Shown here piece after piece: positions 1-8,454 of a DNA stretch of 64,000 nucleotides. Origin of the DNA: Gimesia chilikensis (GTDB taxonomy: Bacteria > Planctomycetota > Planctomycetia > Planctomycetales > Planctomycetaceae); assembly GCF_007744075.1 (NCBI RefSeq), contig NZ_CP036266.1, positions 7,530,564-7,594,563 on the forward strand, given 5' to 3'. Made by a program: the position numbers and the translations under genes. The notes under the pieces were generated by a model. The model was not told where the DNA came from and did not search any database. It was given only the letters and a program-made list of their open reading frames with translations. The stretch's first letter is position 1. Each line of letters begins with the position of its first letter.

Positions 1-359
1 TCGACCTTCTTACCCGGTGCCTCTTTGAACTGCATCAGTTTGACATTGGTCGCCGTTTTATCATTCGCCAGTACCAGGGGATACACTTTGAACGCCTGGT
101 AATCGGACAGACCCGAGTCGCCTCCCATTTCGGGAGTCACTGCGAACATCTCGCGTTCCTGCATGCCCAGAGCGTTCTTATAGAACTCGAGAGATTTCTC
201 CAGGTCGCTGACCACAATCCCAAAGTCAACGGTGGATTTGGCATATTCGACATCCGGCACAGTCTTGCTACTGGCGGCCCACGCGGCGATCCCACTGACG
301 ATGAACACGATCAACGTCGTACAGATCAGCTCGCGATTCACAAAACTGGGATTCTTCAT
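1..359 (-). CDS. VOC (glyoxalase-fold) family protein, 3' end cut by window edge
   Basis: The reading frame is open from an ATG at 357-359 to the window edge, giving 119 codons. The N-terminus has a hydrophobic stretch (about residues 11-26) that looks like a signal peptide or membrane anchor. After it comes a typical VOC start, roughly VDFGIVVSDLEKSLEFYKNA, followed by a GM(Q)E turn. VOC proteins include glyoxalases, extradiol dioxygenases and resistance proteins; the metal ligands cannot be judged because the C-terminal half is missing. AGGAG seven bases before the ATG supports the start. The substrate is unknown. The exported location is inferred from the N-terminus. Confidence 0.8.
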   Translation of the reverse strand, partial: MKNPSFVNRELICTTLIVFIVSGIAAWAASSKTVPDVEYAKSTVDFGIVVSDLEKSLEFYKNALGMQEREMFAVTPEMGGDSGLSDYQAFKVYPLVLANDKTATNVKLMQFKEAPGKKV

Positions 360-660
360 CAAGCAACTCCTGAATTAAAAAAAGATCAGACCTACTCTTC
401 CCCTCGCAGGTCTTTATTACATCAGGCTACTTGCATCTGAGGCAGACCTCAAGCCGATCTCATCCCTTTCTGCAAAACTAACTCAATTCCCCACTTAGTT
501 CAAAAACTGATCTTGTGATTTCAGGCAGACTCGTTCTACACCCCACAACGATACGCGCCGATCTGTGATTTTTTCGTTGAACCACTTCCGGGAAATGCTA
601 TAACAGCTGAACACCGCCTGCCTGAAAATATGACTATTGTGATTTCGAAAAGGATCCAAG
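360..660. other. divergent intergenic region
   Basis: About 300 bases between the minus-strand VOC gene and the plus-strand propeller genes. No gene is seen. It holds the likely promoter of the propeller pair (577-604) and AAAGGA shortly before the ATG at 661. Confidence 0.6.
577..604 (+). promoter_or_regulatory. putative sigma-70 promoter of propeller gene pair
   Basis: TTGAAC (577-582), a 16-base spacer, then TATAAC (599-604). Both hexamers are close to consensus, and the site lies 56 bases before the ATG at 661. Found by eye only. Confidence 0.45.
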
Positions 661-1572
661 ATGAAATCAATACTGCCCGTGCTCACCGGCTGCCTGATCT
701 GTCTCACACTCGTTCTCACTCCCGATTCTGAGTCCCGCGCGGATGAGAAAAAGCAGACCAACCGCACCCGCTTCTATATCGCCTCCCCCGAGGGCAAAGA
801 TCCACAGGTCTTTTTCTTCGCAGAAGACTACTACAACACCGGCTCCCCCGTGTTTTCTCCCGATGGCCAGAAGCTCGCCTTCGACGGCTGGAAATCGCAG
901 GAGGGGGAAAGTTTCTCGAATGTCCACATCATGGTCGTCAACGCAGATGGATCTGACTTTAAGGTCCTGCGTCCGGGCGCCATGCCCAGCTGGTCACCCG
1001 GCGGAAACCGCATCGCCTTCTCCAAGCCCCCCTACAGTGTCGCGGTGATGGATGCGGATGGCACCAATGAGAAAATCATCGCTGAGCGAGGCTGGGGCGG
1101 ACAATGGTCGCCCGATGGAACACGCATCGCCTACTACTACGGCAATAATATCCGTATATATAACCTGATTGAGGACACGACGACCGAACTCTTTCCAAAC
1201 GACGACAATCCTTACGCCAGTTTCACCTGGAACATGACCTGGTCCCCCGACAGCAACTGGATCTGCATTTTGGGCCGACGGGCTGAGGACCGGAGTTACG
1301 ATGTCCTCACCGTCAACACCGCCGGCAGTAAGGAAGGATATAAAGTTCATTTCAACAGTAAACGCTCTCCTTACCAGGACATGGCCTGGTCGCCACGGGG
1401 AGACCAGATCGTCTTTGGCTCTCCGACCTCGCCTCGACAACTGCTGCAGTTCAATCCCGCGGAGGATAAACCACCCACGCCGCTGGACATCACCGTGGAC
1501 GGAAACATCAACGGCGACGTCACCTTTTCACCCGACGGTCAGCGGCTGCTATTCAACGCCCGCGATAAATAA
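661..1572 (+). CDS. secreted TolB/PD40-like beta-propeller protein (copy 1)
   Basis: 303 residues. An N-terminal signal peptide (hydrophobic to about residue 20, likely cleavage near SRADEKK) is followed by repeated PD40/WD40-like blades, visible as FSPDGQKLAF, WSPGGNRIAF, WSPDGTRIAY, WSPDSNWICI, WSPRGDQIVF and FSPDGQRLLF. Such blades form a beta propeller like that of TolB and usually act as periplasmic binding or scaffolding surfaces. It has no catalytic motif. The next gene (1620) is a full-length paralogue 47 bases downstream, so the two are probably one operon made by tandem duplication. The ligand is unknown. Confidence 0.85.
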   Translation: MKSILPVLTGCLICLTLVLTPDSESRADEKKQTNRTRFYIASPEGKDPQVFFFAEDYYNTGSPVFSPDGQKLAFDGWKSQEGESFSNVHIMVVNADGSDFKVLRPGAMPSWSPGGNRIAFSKPPYSVAVMDADGTNEKIIAERGWGGQWSPDGTRIAYYYGNNIRIYNLIEDTTTELFPNDDNPYASFTWNMTWSPDSNWICILGRRAEDRSYDVLTVNTAGSKEGYKVHFNSKRSPYQDMAWSPRGDQIVFGSPTSPRQLLQFNPAEDKPPTPLDITVDGNINGDVTFSPDGQRLLFNARDK

Positions 1573-1619
1573 CGAGAGCTTGCTTATCTGCCAAATCCTG
1601 TAATCACAGAGAGAATCAT

Positions 1620-2549
1620 ATGAACTCCTATTCCAAACTGCTAACACTCATCTGTACGATCGGCCTGATCTGCCAGGCTGGTCTCTCCAGTTACGCCGAC
1701 GAAAAAACGAACGTCAAACGCGTGCGTTTTTATCAGGTCTCACCTGAGGGAGGCGCAGCGAAACTGTTCCTTGTACCCGGTGAATACCATACCGCCGGCT
1801 CTCCGGTCTTCTCTCCAGACGGCACGAAGTTCGCCTTTGATGGTCGTAAATCACAGCAGGGAGAATCATTCTCGGACGGTAAAGTCATGGTCTGTAACAC
1901 GGATGGCAGCCAGTTGAACGCGATCGGTTCAGGCGTCATGCCCAGCTGGTCACCCGCCGGAAACCGCGTTGCCTGCTCCAGCATTTCACCACGAGGTGCA
2001 GCTGTGATGCACGCAGACGGCACCCAGCGGGAACTGATCGTCCCGGATAGCTGGGGCGCACAGTGGTCCCCGGATGGCAGAAAAATCGCCTACACCTTTT
2101 ACGGCCCTGGGGGCGTCACCATCCAGGTCTATGATCTGATCGAAGGCACAACGATCAGCCTCTTCTCCCTGGGCGATGCGCCCTACAACAGTATCTACTG
2201 GAACATGGCCTGGTCGCCTGACAGCAACTGGCTCTGCTTCAAAGGCCGCAGGTCCGACAACGGCACCTACGACATCGCCACGATCAACGCCGCCGGCAAA
2301 AACGCCGGTTATAAAGTGCACTTCAACAGCGATAAAGCCCCCTACGCCGACATGGCCTGGGATCCGCGGGGAGACCGCATCGTATTCGGCTCGGGAACCC
2401 GGCCGGGAAAACTCATGCAGTTCAATCCCGCGGAAGACAAAGCCCCCACCCCGATCGACATCCAGGTCACAGGCGACATCATCGGCGACGTCTGCTTCAC
2501 CCCCGACGGACAAAACCTCGTCTTCAACGTCAGCGGGACGGAGGAGTAA
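1620..2549 (+). CDS. secreted TolB/PD40-like beta-propeller protein (copy 2)
   Basis: 309 residues, colinear with the preceding gene along its whole length. It has the same signal peptide layout and the same blades (FSPDGTKFAF, WSPAGNRVAC, WSPDGRKIAY, WSPDSNWLCF, WDPRGDRIVF, FTPDGQNLVF). The block YKVHFNS and the FNPAEDK segment are shared word for word. Differences cluster in loops between blades, for example GPGGVTIQVYD against NNIRIYN, as expected if two ligand surfaces are diverging. It lies directly downstream of copy 1 and is followed by a short hairpin with a T run. Function unknown beyond a periplasmic propeller. Confidence 0.85.
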   Translation: MNSYSKLLTLICTIGLICQAGLSSYADEKTNVKRVRFYQVSPEGGAAKLFLVPGEYHTAGSPVFSPDGTKFAFDGRKSQQGESFSDGKVMVCNTDGSQLNAIGSGVMPSWSPAGNRVACSSISPRGAAVMHADGTQRELIVPDSWGAQWSPDGRKIAYTFYGPGGVTIQVYDLIEGTTISLFSLGDAPYNSIYWNMAWSPDSNWLCFKGRRSDNGTYDIATINAAGKNAGYKVHFNSDKAPYADMAWDPRGDRIVFGSGTRPGKLMQFNPAEDKAPTPIDIQVTGDIIGDVCFTPDGQNLVFNVSGTEE

Positions 2550-2564
2550 GACTTACTCTTTTTT
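2544..2564 (+). terminator. short intrinsic terminator overlapping the stop codon
   Basis: GAGTAA / TTACTC arms around a three-base loop are followed by six T (2559-2564). The left arm contains the stop codon of the propeller gene. The stem is short and AT-rich, so strength is uncertain. Confidence 0.45.
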
Positions 2565-2609
2565 ATCACCAACCTGGGGCAGGGACGGTGTGACCAGCAG
2601 AAAACAACG

Positions 2610-2629
2610 CTTACCCTGTTTCTGGTAAG
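2610..2629. repeat. small inverted repeat downstream of blaI stub
   Basis: CTTACC, eight bases, GGTAAG, immediately 3' of the stub's stop codon. There is no T run, so it may be a weak terminator or an mRNA end structure. Confidence 0.35.
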
Positions 2630-2746
2630 TTAATCCCGCCTGATCCGCACCACTCTGCAGATCAGCCAGACGATCAGCGCCAGCAGCGTGCACTGCCAGA
2701 CCTGTTGCCAGACGAGATTGATCCACTCAGGACTGATTGCCGCCAT
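2630..2746 (-). pseudogene. 38-codon membrane stub after blaI, resembles the N-terminus of a BlaR1/M56 protease
   Basis: An ATG at 2744-2746 overlaps the last 20 bases of the BlaI-type gene and opens a 38-codon frame ending in TAA at 2630-2632. The peptide has a short polar start and one hydrophobic helix (LVWQQVWQCTLLALIVWLIC) followed by an Arg-rich end. BlaI-type repressors are usually followed, often with overlap, by an M56 (BlaR1/MecR1) membrane protease whose N-terminus is a helix of this kind. Here the frame stops after that helix, and no HExxH or further membrane segments follow before the convergent gene at 2549. It is either a decayed sensor protease or a genuine small membrane protein. 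Confidence 0.5.
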
Positions 2747-3125
2747 CCCGCTCCTCCGTTAAGTCATCCAGCAATGATTTTAACGCGTCCAGATCTTTAC
2801 GGCTGACGTGGCGATCTTCGATCAGATGCTGCATCAGCGGGAACGCCTCGCCGGCAAACAGACGGTCGACCAGGTCGTCAACCGTTTCGCGAATGACGGT
2901 ACGGGGTTTGATCCGCGGGGAATAGACGCGGGTCCGTCCCTCCAGCCGGGCCTTGATGTAGCCCTTCTGTTCCAGTCTGCGCAGATAGGTCTGCACCGTG
3001 GTGAAATCGATGCCCCGCGACTCGGGAAATGTTTCAAACACTTCGCGGACCGTCGCCTGTTTCAGATCCCACAAGGCGCGGGCTACTTCCATTTCGCCTT
3101 TCGATAAGGCGGGCCGTTCCGTCAT
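2727..3125 (-). CDS. BlaI/MecI/CopY-family transcriptional repressor
   Basis: 132 residues, the family's usual length. An N-terminal winged helix (LSKGEMEVARALWDL, then FTTVQTYLRRLEQKGYI with the recognition helix) is followed by a C-terminal dimerisation helix bundle. These proteins bind TACA/TGTA dyads as dimers and are removed by proteolysis by a partner M56 sensor protease. Two such dyads lie just upstream (3141-3150 and 3167-3176), so autoregulation is very likely. The expected partner protease is reduced to a 38-codon stub downstream, so either another locus supplies the sensor or induction works differently. Start: ATG at 3125, with AGGAGAGAGGC before it. Confidence 0.92.
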   Translation of the reverse strand: MTERPALSKGEMEVARALWDLKQATVREVFETFPESRGIDFTTVQTYLRRLEQKGYIKARLEGRTRVYSPRIKPRTVIRETVDDLVDRLFAGEAFPLMQHLIEDRHVSRKDLDALKSLLDDLTEERDGGNQS

Positions 3126-3140
3126 GCCTCTCTCCTCAAG

Positions 3141-3176
3141 TACAAGTGTAATTGACGCAGTTTAATTACATTTGTA
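3141..3176. promoter_or_regulatory. paired BlaI/MecI-type operators
   Basis: Two TACA-N2-TGTA decamers, TACAAGTGTA (3141-3150) and TACATTTGTA (3167-3176), have centres 26 bases apart. They also form the arms of a larger 13-base inverted repeat (TACAAGTGTAATT against AATTACATTTGTA) with one mismatch. This is the known recognition pattern of BlaI/MecI repressors, and the sites sit 16-51 bases before the repressor's start codon. They probably control that gene and possibly also the plus-strand gene at 3431. Confidence 0.75.
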
Positions 3177-3430
3177 CGTGAGTCAAGCCCCTTCTTTAAT
3201 AGAGGGCTGTGAAAAGAACCTGCCTGCGAGCAAAGTCAATTCCAATGCAGGCTTTATCAAAATTCGGGGCGACTTTGAATTTCTTGGGAATGCATGTTTG
3301 GATTTAGTCTGCCAATCGCTTAGAATCGATCCATTCAGAGTTTCAGACCACCCGGGTCCTGTCGGGCGCCGACAGTCTCTGATACTAAGTGTTTATATGA
3401 CAGACAGTTCCAATCACTGGATTCATAACA

Positions 3431-3973
3431 ATGAGTGTCCGTTCCGCCAGACCGAAAGTAAACGACCTGATCTTTCGCTTAATTGGGCGCTCGATTCACC
3501 CGGAGCTCTACACCACCTGCGCCTCGGTTGACATCCTGCAGAAAGACTTCGCAGCCACACTGCGCGTCTGTGAAACCGGCCACATTGCCAGCATTCAGCA
3601 CAAGGGCCACGCGGTCTGTGAGATTCTGACTTCATTTCAGAATCCGCTGCCCAGCCAGAAACGACTGCTGGAAAAACCGGTACGCGGCTGCCGTTCTGAA
3701 TCCGTACGACTGGAGTCCGGCCTGTATTACCAGGTGAGCTATCAGCTCGAGGAACTGGATTACGTCATTTTTAAAAACGTACACGAAGAATATCTGATGG
3801 ATGCCCAACGGGCCGACCTGGCGTATCATTTCATCTCCGAAAGCCGCCTGACCCCCGGTGCGTTAAGCATCATCGATTACGAAGCCAATCAGAACAGCCT
3901 GTTGATTCACGCCTTTCATACTTTCCCCGATGAACTGGCCGTGGTGAAGACGCAGTCGCTGTTCGAGTTCTGA
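3431..3973 (+). CDS. DUF2617-like protein
   Basis: 180 residues, soluble, with no signal peptide or membrane segment. The C-terminal pattern (a Ser/Leu-rich helix, then LLIHAFHTFPDELAVVKTQS) and the internal GHAVCEIL resemble what I recall of DUF2617, a small family of unknown function in actinobacteria and planctomycetes. Assignment is from memory of the family, not a search. It stands alone between the BlaI operator region and the Tyr-rich protein gene. Confidence 0.5.
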   Translation: MSVRSARPKVNDLIFRLIGRSIHPELYTTCASVDILQKDFAATLRVCETGHIASIQHKGHAVCEILTSFQNPLPSQKRLLEKPVRGCRSESVRLESGLYYQVSYQLEELDYVIFKNVHEEYLMDAQRADLAYHFISESRLTPGALSIIDYEANQNSLLIHAFHTFPDELAVVKTQSLFEF

Positions 3974-4031
3974 AACATCAACGTAAGGGATCAGACTGAT
4001 CTACGTCATGGATGACGGGGGAACCGAAATC

Positions 4032-4766
4032 ATGATACGCGATCTACTGTTTTCTCGACCCGTGTGGCAACGACTCAGCGCCGTTCTGTGCCTGATCGTT
4101 CTCTGCAGCGCCACTTCCGCCGAAGCCGCGCATCACAGCAGCTACTCGTATCAGCGCAATCCCCACGCTTCGTCCGTCTATTCACAGTACCGCCGTACGC
4201 ACTACAACAGGTATGGTTACAACGGCTATCGCTACAACGCCGTTTCGTATCGCCCCTATCCTCCCGTGGCCCGCTCCACGTTCTACGGATACGGCGGTCG
4301 TCGCTACACCTACCGCTATCGGCCTTACTCATCGTTCGCCTACGGGTATCGTTACTACCGCCCCGCGTATTACGGGTATAACTACTATCCGCGTACAAGC
4401 TACTCTTATTTCGGGAACAGCTTTAACTCGGGCTACTATTATCGCCCGTTCTGCGGCGCCTGGGGTTCGTACTCATCCTGTTACTGCTCCCCCTTCTCCG
4501 GGATCGCCAGTTCGTATTACCCAGCGTACAGCAGCTACGGCGTCTGGGGCGGACTCGGCAGCTATGGACCGCTCTGGGGAAGTTACACGCCCTACTGGGG
4601 CTCCTACTACGGAACCCCCTGGTCCTATTATCCCGGCTACTTCGGCGGGTATTACGGTCCCTACTGCGGAATCTGGCCTTATCGCCCCACACTCTATCAG
4701 AGCATTGTCTTCCAGTCCGGCTTCAATGTCGGCTATGGACGGGGCAGCTACTACAGCTTCTGGTAG
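4032..4766 (+). CDS. secreted Tyr/Ser/Gly-rich low-complexity protein
   Basis: 244 residues from the ATG at 4032, chosen because GGGGGA lies about ten bases upstream and a clean signal peptide follows (MIRDLLF... LCLIVLCSATSAEAA); an in-frame ATG at 4008 would add eight residues. The mature part is almost all Tyr, Ser, Gly, Arg and Pro, with repeats such as YRYYRP, YYGYNYYP, WGSYTPYWGSYYG and YYPGYFGGYYGPY, and very little charge except Arg. Cys residues appear mid-protein (PFCGAWGSYSSCYC). Proteins of this kind may be surface or matrix material, possibly with tyrosine cross-links; that role is a guess. Confidence 0.7.
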   Translation: MIRDLLFSRPVWQRLSAVLCLIVLCSATSAEAAHHSSYSYQRNPHASSVYSQYRRTHYNRYGYNGYRYNAVSYRPYPPVARSTFYGYGGRRYTYRYRPYSSFAYGYRYYRPAYYGYNYYPRTSYSYFGNSFNSGYYYRPFCGAWGSYSSCYCSPFSGIASSYYPAYSSYGVWGGLGSYGPLWGSYTPYWGSYYGTPWSYYPGYFGGYYGPYCGIWPYRPTLYQSIVFQSGFNVGYGRGSYYSFW

Positions 4767-4784
4767 AACCAGCCAGCAGCGGTC

Positions 4785-5558
4785 TTATTCGACTGTAATC
4801 TCCAGCATCATCACTCCGACGATAATATCGTAAGTCGCGTGCGCCCCCACGGTGATGCCAAAACCCCGCAGAAAAAACAGGCCGGCGAAGAACAGCCCCG
4901 CCAGCGTGCGGAAAGTGAAGCTGAATACCGAAAACTGATCCCCGGTGGCACCAATGTAATGCGCCAGGGAAAAGATCAGGCTCGTGGAAATAATCGCCAG
5001 CACCGCCGACCAGCGAGCCTGCAGCATCATTCCCCGGAACAGCAGATAACAGATCGGCAGCAGCAACAGCCGGAACATCACCTCTTCATACACGCCTGCT
5101 CCCACAAAACTGACCACGCGTGAAGCCGATTCCTGTTTGATAAACATCATCACCGGGGAGGGTAACTGCTGAAAGACCAGATCCTGCACCTGGCCCAGCA
5201 CGATCAGACAGAAGGCAAACAACAGACTCTCCGCGAACATCCCCACCAGCGTCTCGGCAGAGACCTTCCACGGATGTTTGCAGCACAAATGCCAGACCAG
5301 CAGCGTTCCCACAATCAGGCAGGGCAGCAGAAAGGTCTGTGTCAGTCCCAGTTGTGAAAGCCAGCTCCGCATCCAGTAATCCGCGCCATTACGGAGCAGT
5401 TCCGGCTGACTGCCTCCCATCGAGAGGACTCCCAGTTCATAAATCAGCAGCAGCGGCGTCAGAAATACCAGGCAGACCAGGGGCTGCCTGGCTTCGAACC
5501 AGTAGCTGTCACTTTCCAGAGTCATGGTCTCTGCAGGTGCGTTCTTTTTACGTGTCAT
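4785..5558 (-). CDS. CPBP-family intramembrane metalloprotease (CAAX/Abi type)
   Basis: 257 residues with about seven hydrophobic segments. The three CPBP motifs are present in order: GVYEEVMFR (Glu158, Glu159, Arg163), a His in SLAHY (His200), and GAHATYD (His240, Asp244), the set that binds the metal in the membrane. Family members act as prenyl-protein-type proteases or in bacteriocin self-immunity; the substrate here is unknown. Its start overlaps the stop of the HD-GYP-like gene by four bases (ATGA), implying translational coupling. Confidence 0.88.
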   Translation of the reverse strand: MTRKKNAPAETMTLESDSYWFEARQPLVCLVFLTPLLLIYELGVLSMGGSQPELLRNGADYWMRSWLSQLGLTQTFLLPCLIVGTLLVWHLCCKHPWKVSAETLVGMFAESLLFAFCLIVLGQVQDLVFQQLPSPVMMFIKQESASRVVSFVGAGVYEEVMFRLLLLPICYLLFRGMMLQARWSAVLAIISTSLIFSLAHYIGATGDQFSVFSFTFRTLAGLFFAGLFFLRGFGITVGAHATYDIIVGVMMLEITVE

Positions 5559-6838
5559 ATCTCAGTCTGGTGATCAGTAACAGAATCTTTTAACCGGGAT
5601 TCCGGATCCAGCGAAAAATGGGGCGACGCCAGTGCGGTATGCGCCGCATCGGGTCGATAACTTTGAAAACGTTTCAGTGAAAAGGGATCGTTGTGTCGAT
5701 CTGCCTCATGCAGTTCTTCAGGCAGCTGCTTATCCAGCGCCAGAAACAGTTGCTCCGAGACCTTCGCATCCCATTCCCCTTGCAGGGTTTCGCGATACAG
5801 TTGCAGAGCCGCACCGAAGGCCAGCTCTTCCCCATCGCAGGTACGGATGCCGTCAGCCGTCAGTTCACGACGATCGTTTTTCAGTTCGAGGTAGCGGCAG
5901 ATCACTCCCATCCGCCGCGAATGTTCGCCCAGGTGATACGTATGCAGCCGACGTGGATAGCCGGTCCCGTCCAGTCGTTCGTGATGCTGAGCCACGACCT
6001 CAGACAGGTACGAGTCTCCCGGAAAGCCCCGCAGGCCACCCAACAGAGCAGCTCCCAGAATCGGATGCTCGCCCCGTTCGTCATTTCTCTGATTCTCCTG
6101 GCCGCCTGCTTTCTTCGCCAGCTGGGGATTCAGCATCAGCCAACCCAGGTCGTGCAGCATACCGGCCATCATTAACAGATCGCAGCTGTCGCGCCACGCC
6201 GGAATCTGGCGGCTCACATAATAACTGCACCGCGCGACTTCCAACCCACGCAGATAGATCAGAATATCCGGATGGGCAATCTGCTCTCGGGCCACCGCTT
6301 CCATATCCCGCAGTGACAGAAACAACAACTGCCCCGGATCGTCCAGGTGCGCATCGTCGTGTTTAATCTTCCGAATCAGATTCAACAGGTAATTCGGGTT
6401 GCAGTAGGACTGCGTCCAGATATCTTCGGCCGCCAGTACCAGCTGTTTGAGATAATGGACCGTTGTCTGTGAAAGTAACAGCTGTTGTCGCAAATAGACC
6501 AGTTCGGTCTGAACGAAGTCCAGAATCCGTGTGAGGTGTGGGAGCTGTGATGCAGAGAGTGTCCGAACCGCGGTCGCATCCAGATACAGGTGGCACCGCT
6601 GCAGAATCACATTCACCCGGGCCTGCAGTTGTTTCAGTTCCTGCTGCAGCGCGGGGATTTTCAGTTCCCGGTTCTGTCGATCCAGCTCGCGAAACTGATC
6701 CTGCAGAGCAGACAGGACCGCCGCATTCCGCGGCAGCGGTTCTGCATCATTCACGCGGGCACAAAACGCCTCCCACTCATTCCGTTCCCGACGGATGGTC
6801 GGCGTGAGCCAGCGAAGAGATCTGGTGGAATGGTTCAC
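5555..6838 (-). CDS. HD-GYP-like phosphohydrolase with N-terminal coiled coil
   Basis: 427 residues from a GTG start. Residues about 40-80 form a heptad-rich helix (SALQDQFRELDRQNRELK). The HD domain follows: HD at 229-230 (GMLHDLGW), His258 (GEHPILGA), His285-His286 and GTGYP at 291-295. HD-GYP proteins hydrolyse cyclic di-GMP. The usual HDIGK lysine is replaced (HDLGWL), so activity is plausible but unproven. It has no membrane segment. It is the first gene of a two-gene operon with the CPBP protease. Confidence 0.8.
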   Translation of the reverse strand: MNHSTRSLRWLTPTIRRERNEWEAFCARVNDAEPLPRNAAVLSALQDQFRELDRQNRELKIPALQQELKQLQARVNVILQRCHLYLDATAVRTLSASQLPHLTRILDFVQTELVYLRQQLLLSQTTVHYLKQLVLAAEDIWTQSYCNPNYLLNLIRKIKHDDAHLDDPGQLLFLSLRDMEAVAREQIAHPDILIYLRGLEVARCSYYVSRQIPAWRDSCDLLMMAGMLHDLGWLMLNPQLAKKAGGQENQRNDERGEHPILGAALLGGLRGFPGDSYLSEVVAQHHERLDGTGYPRRLHTYHLGEHSRRMGVICRYLELKNDRRELTADGIRTCDGEELAFGAALQLYRETLQGEWDAKVSEQLFLALDKQLPEELHEADRHNDPFSLKRFQSYRPDAAHTALASPHFSLDPESRLKDSVTDHQTEI

Positions 6839-7194
6839 AGGGTGCCCTCGTATTACATATTCATCACGGGTCTACTTCGGATACGAAGGAGGCGGTTCCC
6901 CCTTCTCTCTGTTTTATCGGCTCCCCGCGCCACAGGCATTGAAAAGTTTGCCTGAGTTCAGATTGGGTAAGCTGACCACAGTCATGCTGTATCGTGTTGC
7001 GTGTGAGCAACTTACGAAGTTCGTTTTTTGCACCCGCGGGCACAGGTGACAGAGTTGCCCTTCTGCGCTGAGAATCTATGACACGCCGCTGTCAGCCGAT
7101 CCACACATCCGGATAGAGGGATTGTAAGAAATACTCAATTTCCGGTGATCAGGACGCCGATTTGAGACTAAGCAGCATTTTTTCCTCTGTCTAC
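6839..7194. other. divergent intergenic region upstream of cysE
   Basis: No gene is supported. The region separates the HD-GYP-like gene from cysE; apart from the cysE promoter at its right side I see no conserved element or riboswitch-like structure. Confidence 0.5.
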
Positions 7195-7224
7195 TTGTCG
7201 TTGTTTTGCCGGCGAGCATAGAAT
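7195..7224 (+). promoter_or_regulatory. putative sigma-70 promoter of cysE
   Basis: TTGTCG (7195-7200), 18-base spacer, TAGAAT (7219-7224). The same -35 hexamer and spacer length recur before rpmJ (29969-29998). It would give a leader of about 125 bases before the ATG at 7356. Confidence 0.5.
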
Positions 7225-7355
7225 TGCAGGAATGGTGCCTGTCAGCTAAGGCAAAATTAAGAACTTTTATCGATCACAGCGTGTCCTGATCAGCAGGGAT
7301 TGAAATCAGGCACCCGACCCACTATCGACACTCATATACAGGCAGGAAAATTCAA

Positions 7356-8291
7356 ATGGCTACGGATTTTCGGCAAAAAGAACGGCTCCCTGAACTGACT
7401 GACCGAATCGTGGAAACCTACCACGAGATTGGCACCATTCATCATCTGGGGCATTGTCCGCTTCCCAGCCAGGACGCCGTGATTGAAGCCGCCCAGGAAC
7501 TGAAAGACGTCATCTTTCCCGGATACAGTCGTCGTCAGAACCTGCACATGAGCAACGTGACATACCATGTGGGGAACATTATTGACTCCCTGCACGATAT
7601 TCTCACCGTACAAATCGGCCGCGCACTGCGGCACCAGCATGTTCAGCAACACGGAGCCGACTGCGAGAAACTGCAGCAGATCGACTTCGAAGCAGAAGGA
7701 CAGAAGAAAACGATTCAGTTTCTGGAAACCATTCCGGAAATCCGCCGCGCCCTGGCGACCGACGTCCAGGCGGCTCTCGACGGAGACCCCGCAGCGACCT
7801 GCTTCGATGAAATCATCTTCTGCTACCCCGGACTGGAAGCCATCACCGTTTACCGGCTCGCCCATCAGTTATACCGACTCAACGTACCCATCATTCCGCG
7901 TATGCTCTCGGAATGGGCTCACTCACAGACCGGGATTGATATTCACCCGGGTGCCACCATCGGCCACTCGTTCTTCATCGACCACGGTACCGGTGTCGTG
8001 ATTGGCGAGACCTGTGAAATCGCCGAGAACGTGAAGGTCTACCAGGGGGTCACCCTTGGGGCACTCAGCTTCCCCAAAGACTCCGAAGGCCGCATCATTC
8101 GCGAACAGAAGCGTCACCCCACCATCGAGCGGGGCGTTGTGATTTATGCGAACGCCACCATCCTGGGAGGCGATACTGTGATCGGCCACGACTCCGTGAT
8201 TGGCGCCAGCGTCTCGCTGATGAAGAGCGTGCTACCCAATACGATCGTCACCATCGAAAAGCCGTCACTGCGGTTCCGCGAAGCTTCCTGA
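7356..8291 (+). CDS. cysE: serine O-acetyltransferase
   Basis: 311 residues. Serine acetyltransferase makes O-acetylserine from serine and acetyl-CoA, the first step of cysteine synthesis. An all-helical N-terminal domain (about 1-190) is followed by a left-handed parallel beta-helix of hexapeptide repeats, visible from [20 protein letters not shown] through [16 protein letters not shown] to [20 protein letters not shown]. The catalytic His of the IDHGTG segment is present. It is longer at the N-terminus than EpsC-type enzymes (about 220 residues). AGGAAAA precedes the ATG. It is monocistronic, ending at a strong terminator. Confidence 0.93.
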   Translation: MATDFRQKERLPELTDRIVETYHEIGTIHHLGHCPLPSQDAVIEAAQELKDVIFPGYSRRQNLHMSNVTYHVGNIIDSLHDILTVQIGRALRHQHVQQHGADCEKLQQIDFEAEGQKKTIQFLETIPEIRRALATDVQAALDGDPAATCFDEIIFCYPGLEAITVYRLAHQLYRLNVPIIPRMLSEWAHSQTGIDIHPGATIGHSFFIDHGTGVVIGETCEIAENVKVYQGVTLGALSFPKDSEGRIIREQKRHPTIERGVVIYANATILGGDTVIGHDSVIGASVSLMKSVLPNTIVTIEKPSLRFREAS

Positions 8292-8330
8292 ACTTCGCTG
8301 CTGAATAAGCTTGAAATCGAGATCGACCAA

Positions 8331-8357
8331 GACCGTGTTCCCACACGGTCTTTTTTT
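8331..8357 (+). terminator. intrinsic terminator of cysE
   Basis: Perfect 8-base stem GACCGTGT / ACACGGTC with a TCCC loop, followed by seven T (8351-8357). Confidence 0.9.
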
Positions 8358-8389
8358 ATGGCTTTAGCATGGGGTCATGTACTGCGCAT

Positions 8390-8433
8390 AAAAAAATCCT
8401 GTGTGAGTCAGATAACTGACCGCACACAGGATT
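8390..8433 (-). terminator. intrinsic terminator of the FHA gene
   Basis: 11-base perfect stem AATCCTGTGTG (8395-8405) / CACACAGGATT (8423-8433). Read on the minus strand it ends in seven T. It lies just past the stop codon of the FHA protein and back to back with the cysE terminator. Confidence 0.88.
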
Positions 8434-8454
8434 GATCGCAATAATATTGTTTGC

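Noticed and set aside
7225..7355. T-box or other riboswitch in the cysE leader
   Set aside because: The 125-base leader has no T-box sequence, no terminator hairpin and no recognisable riboswitch core.
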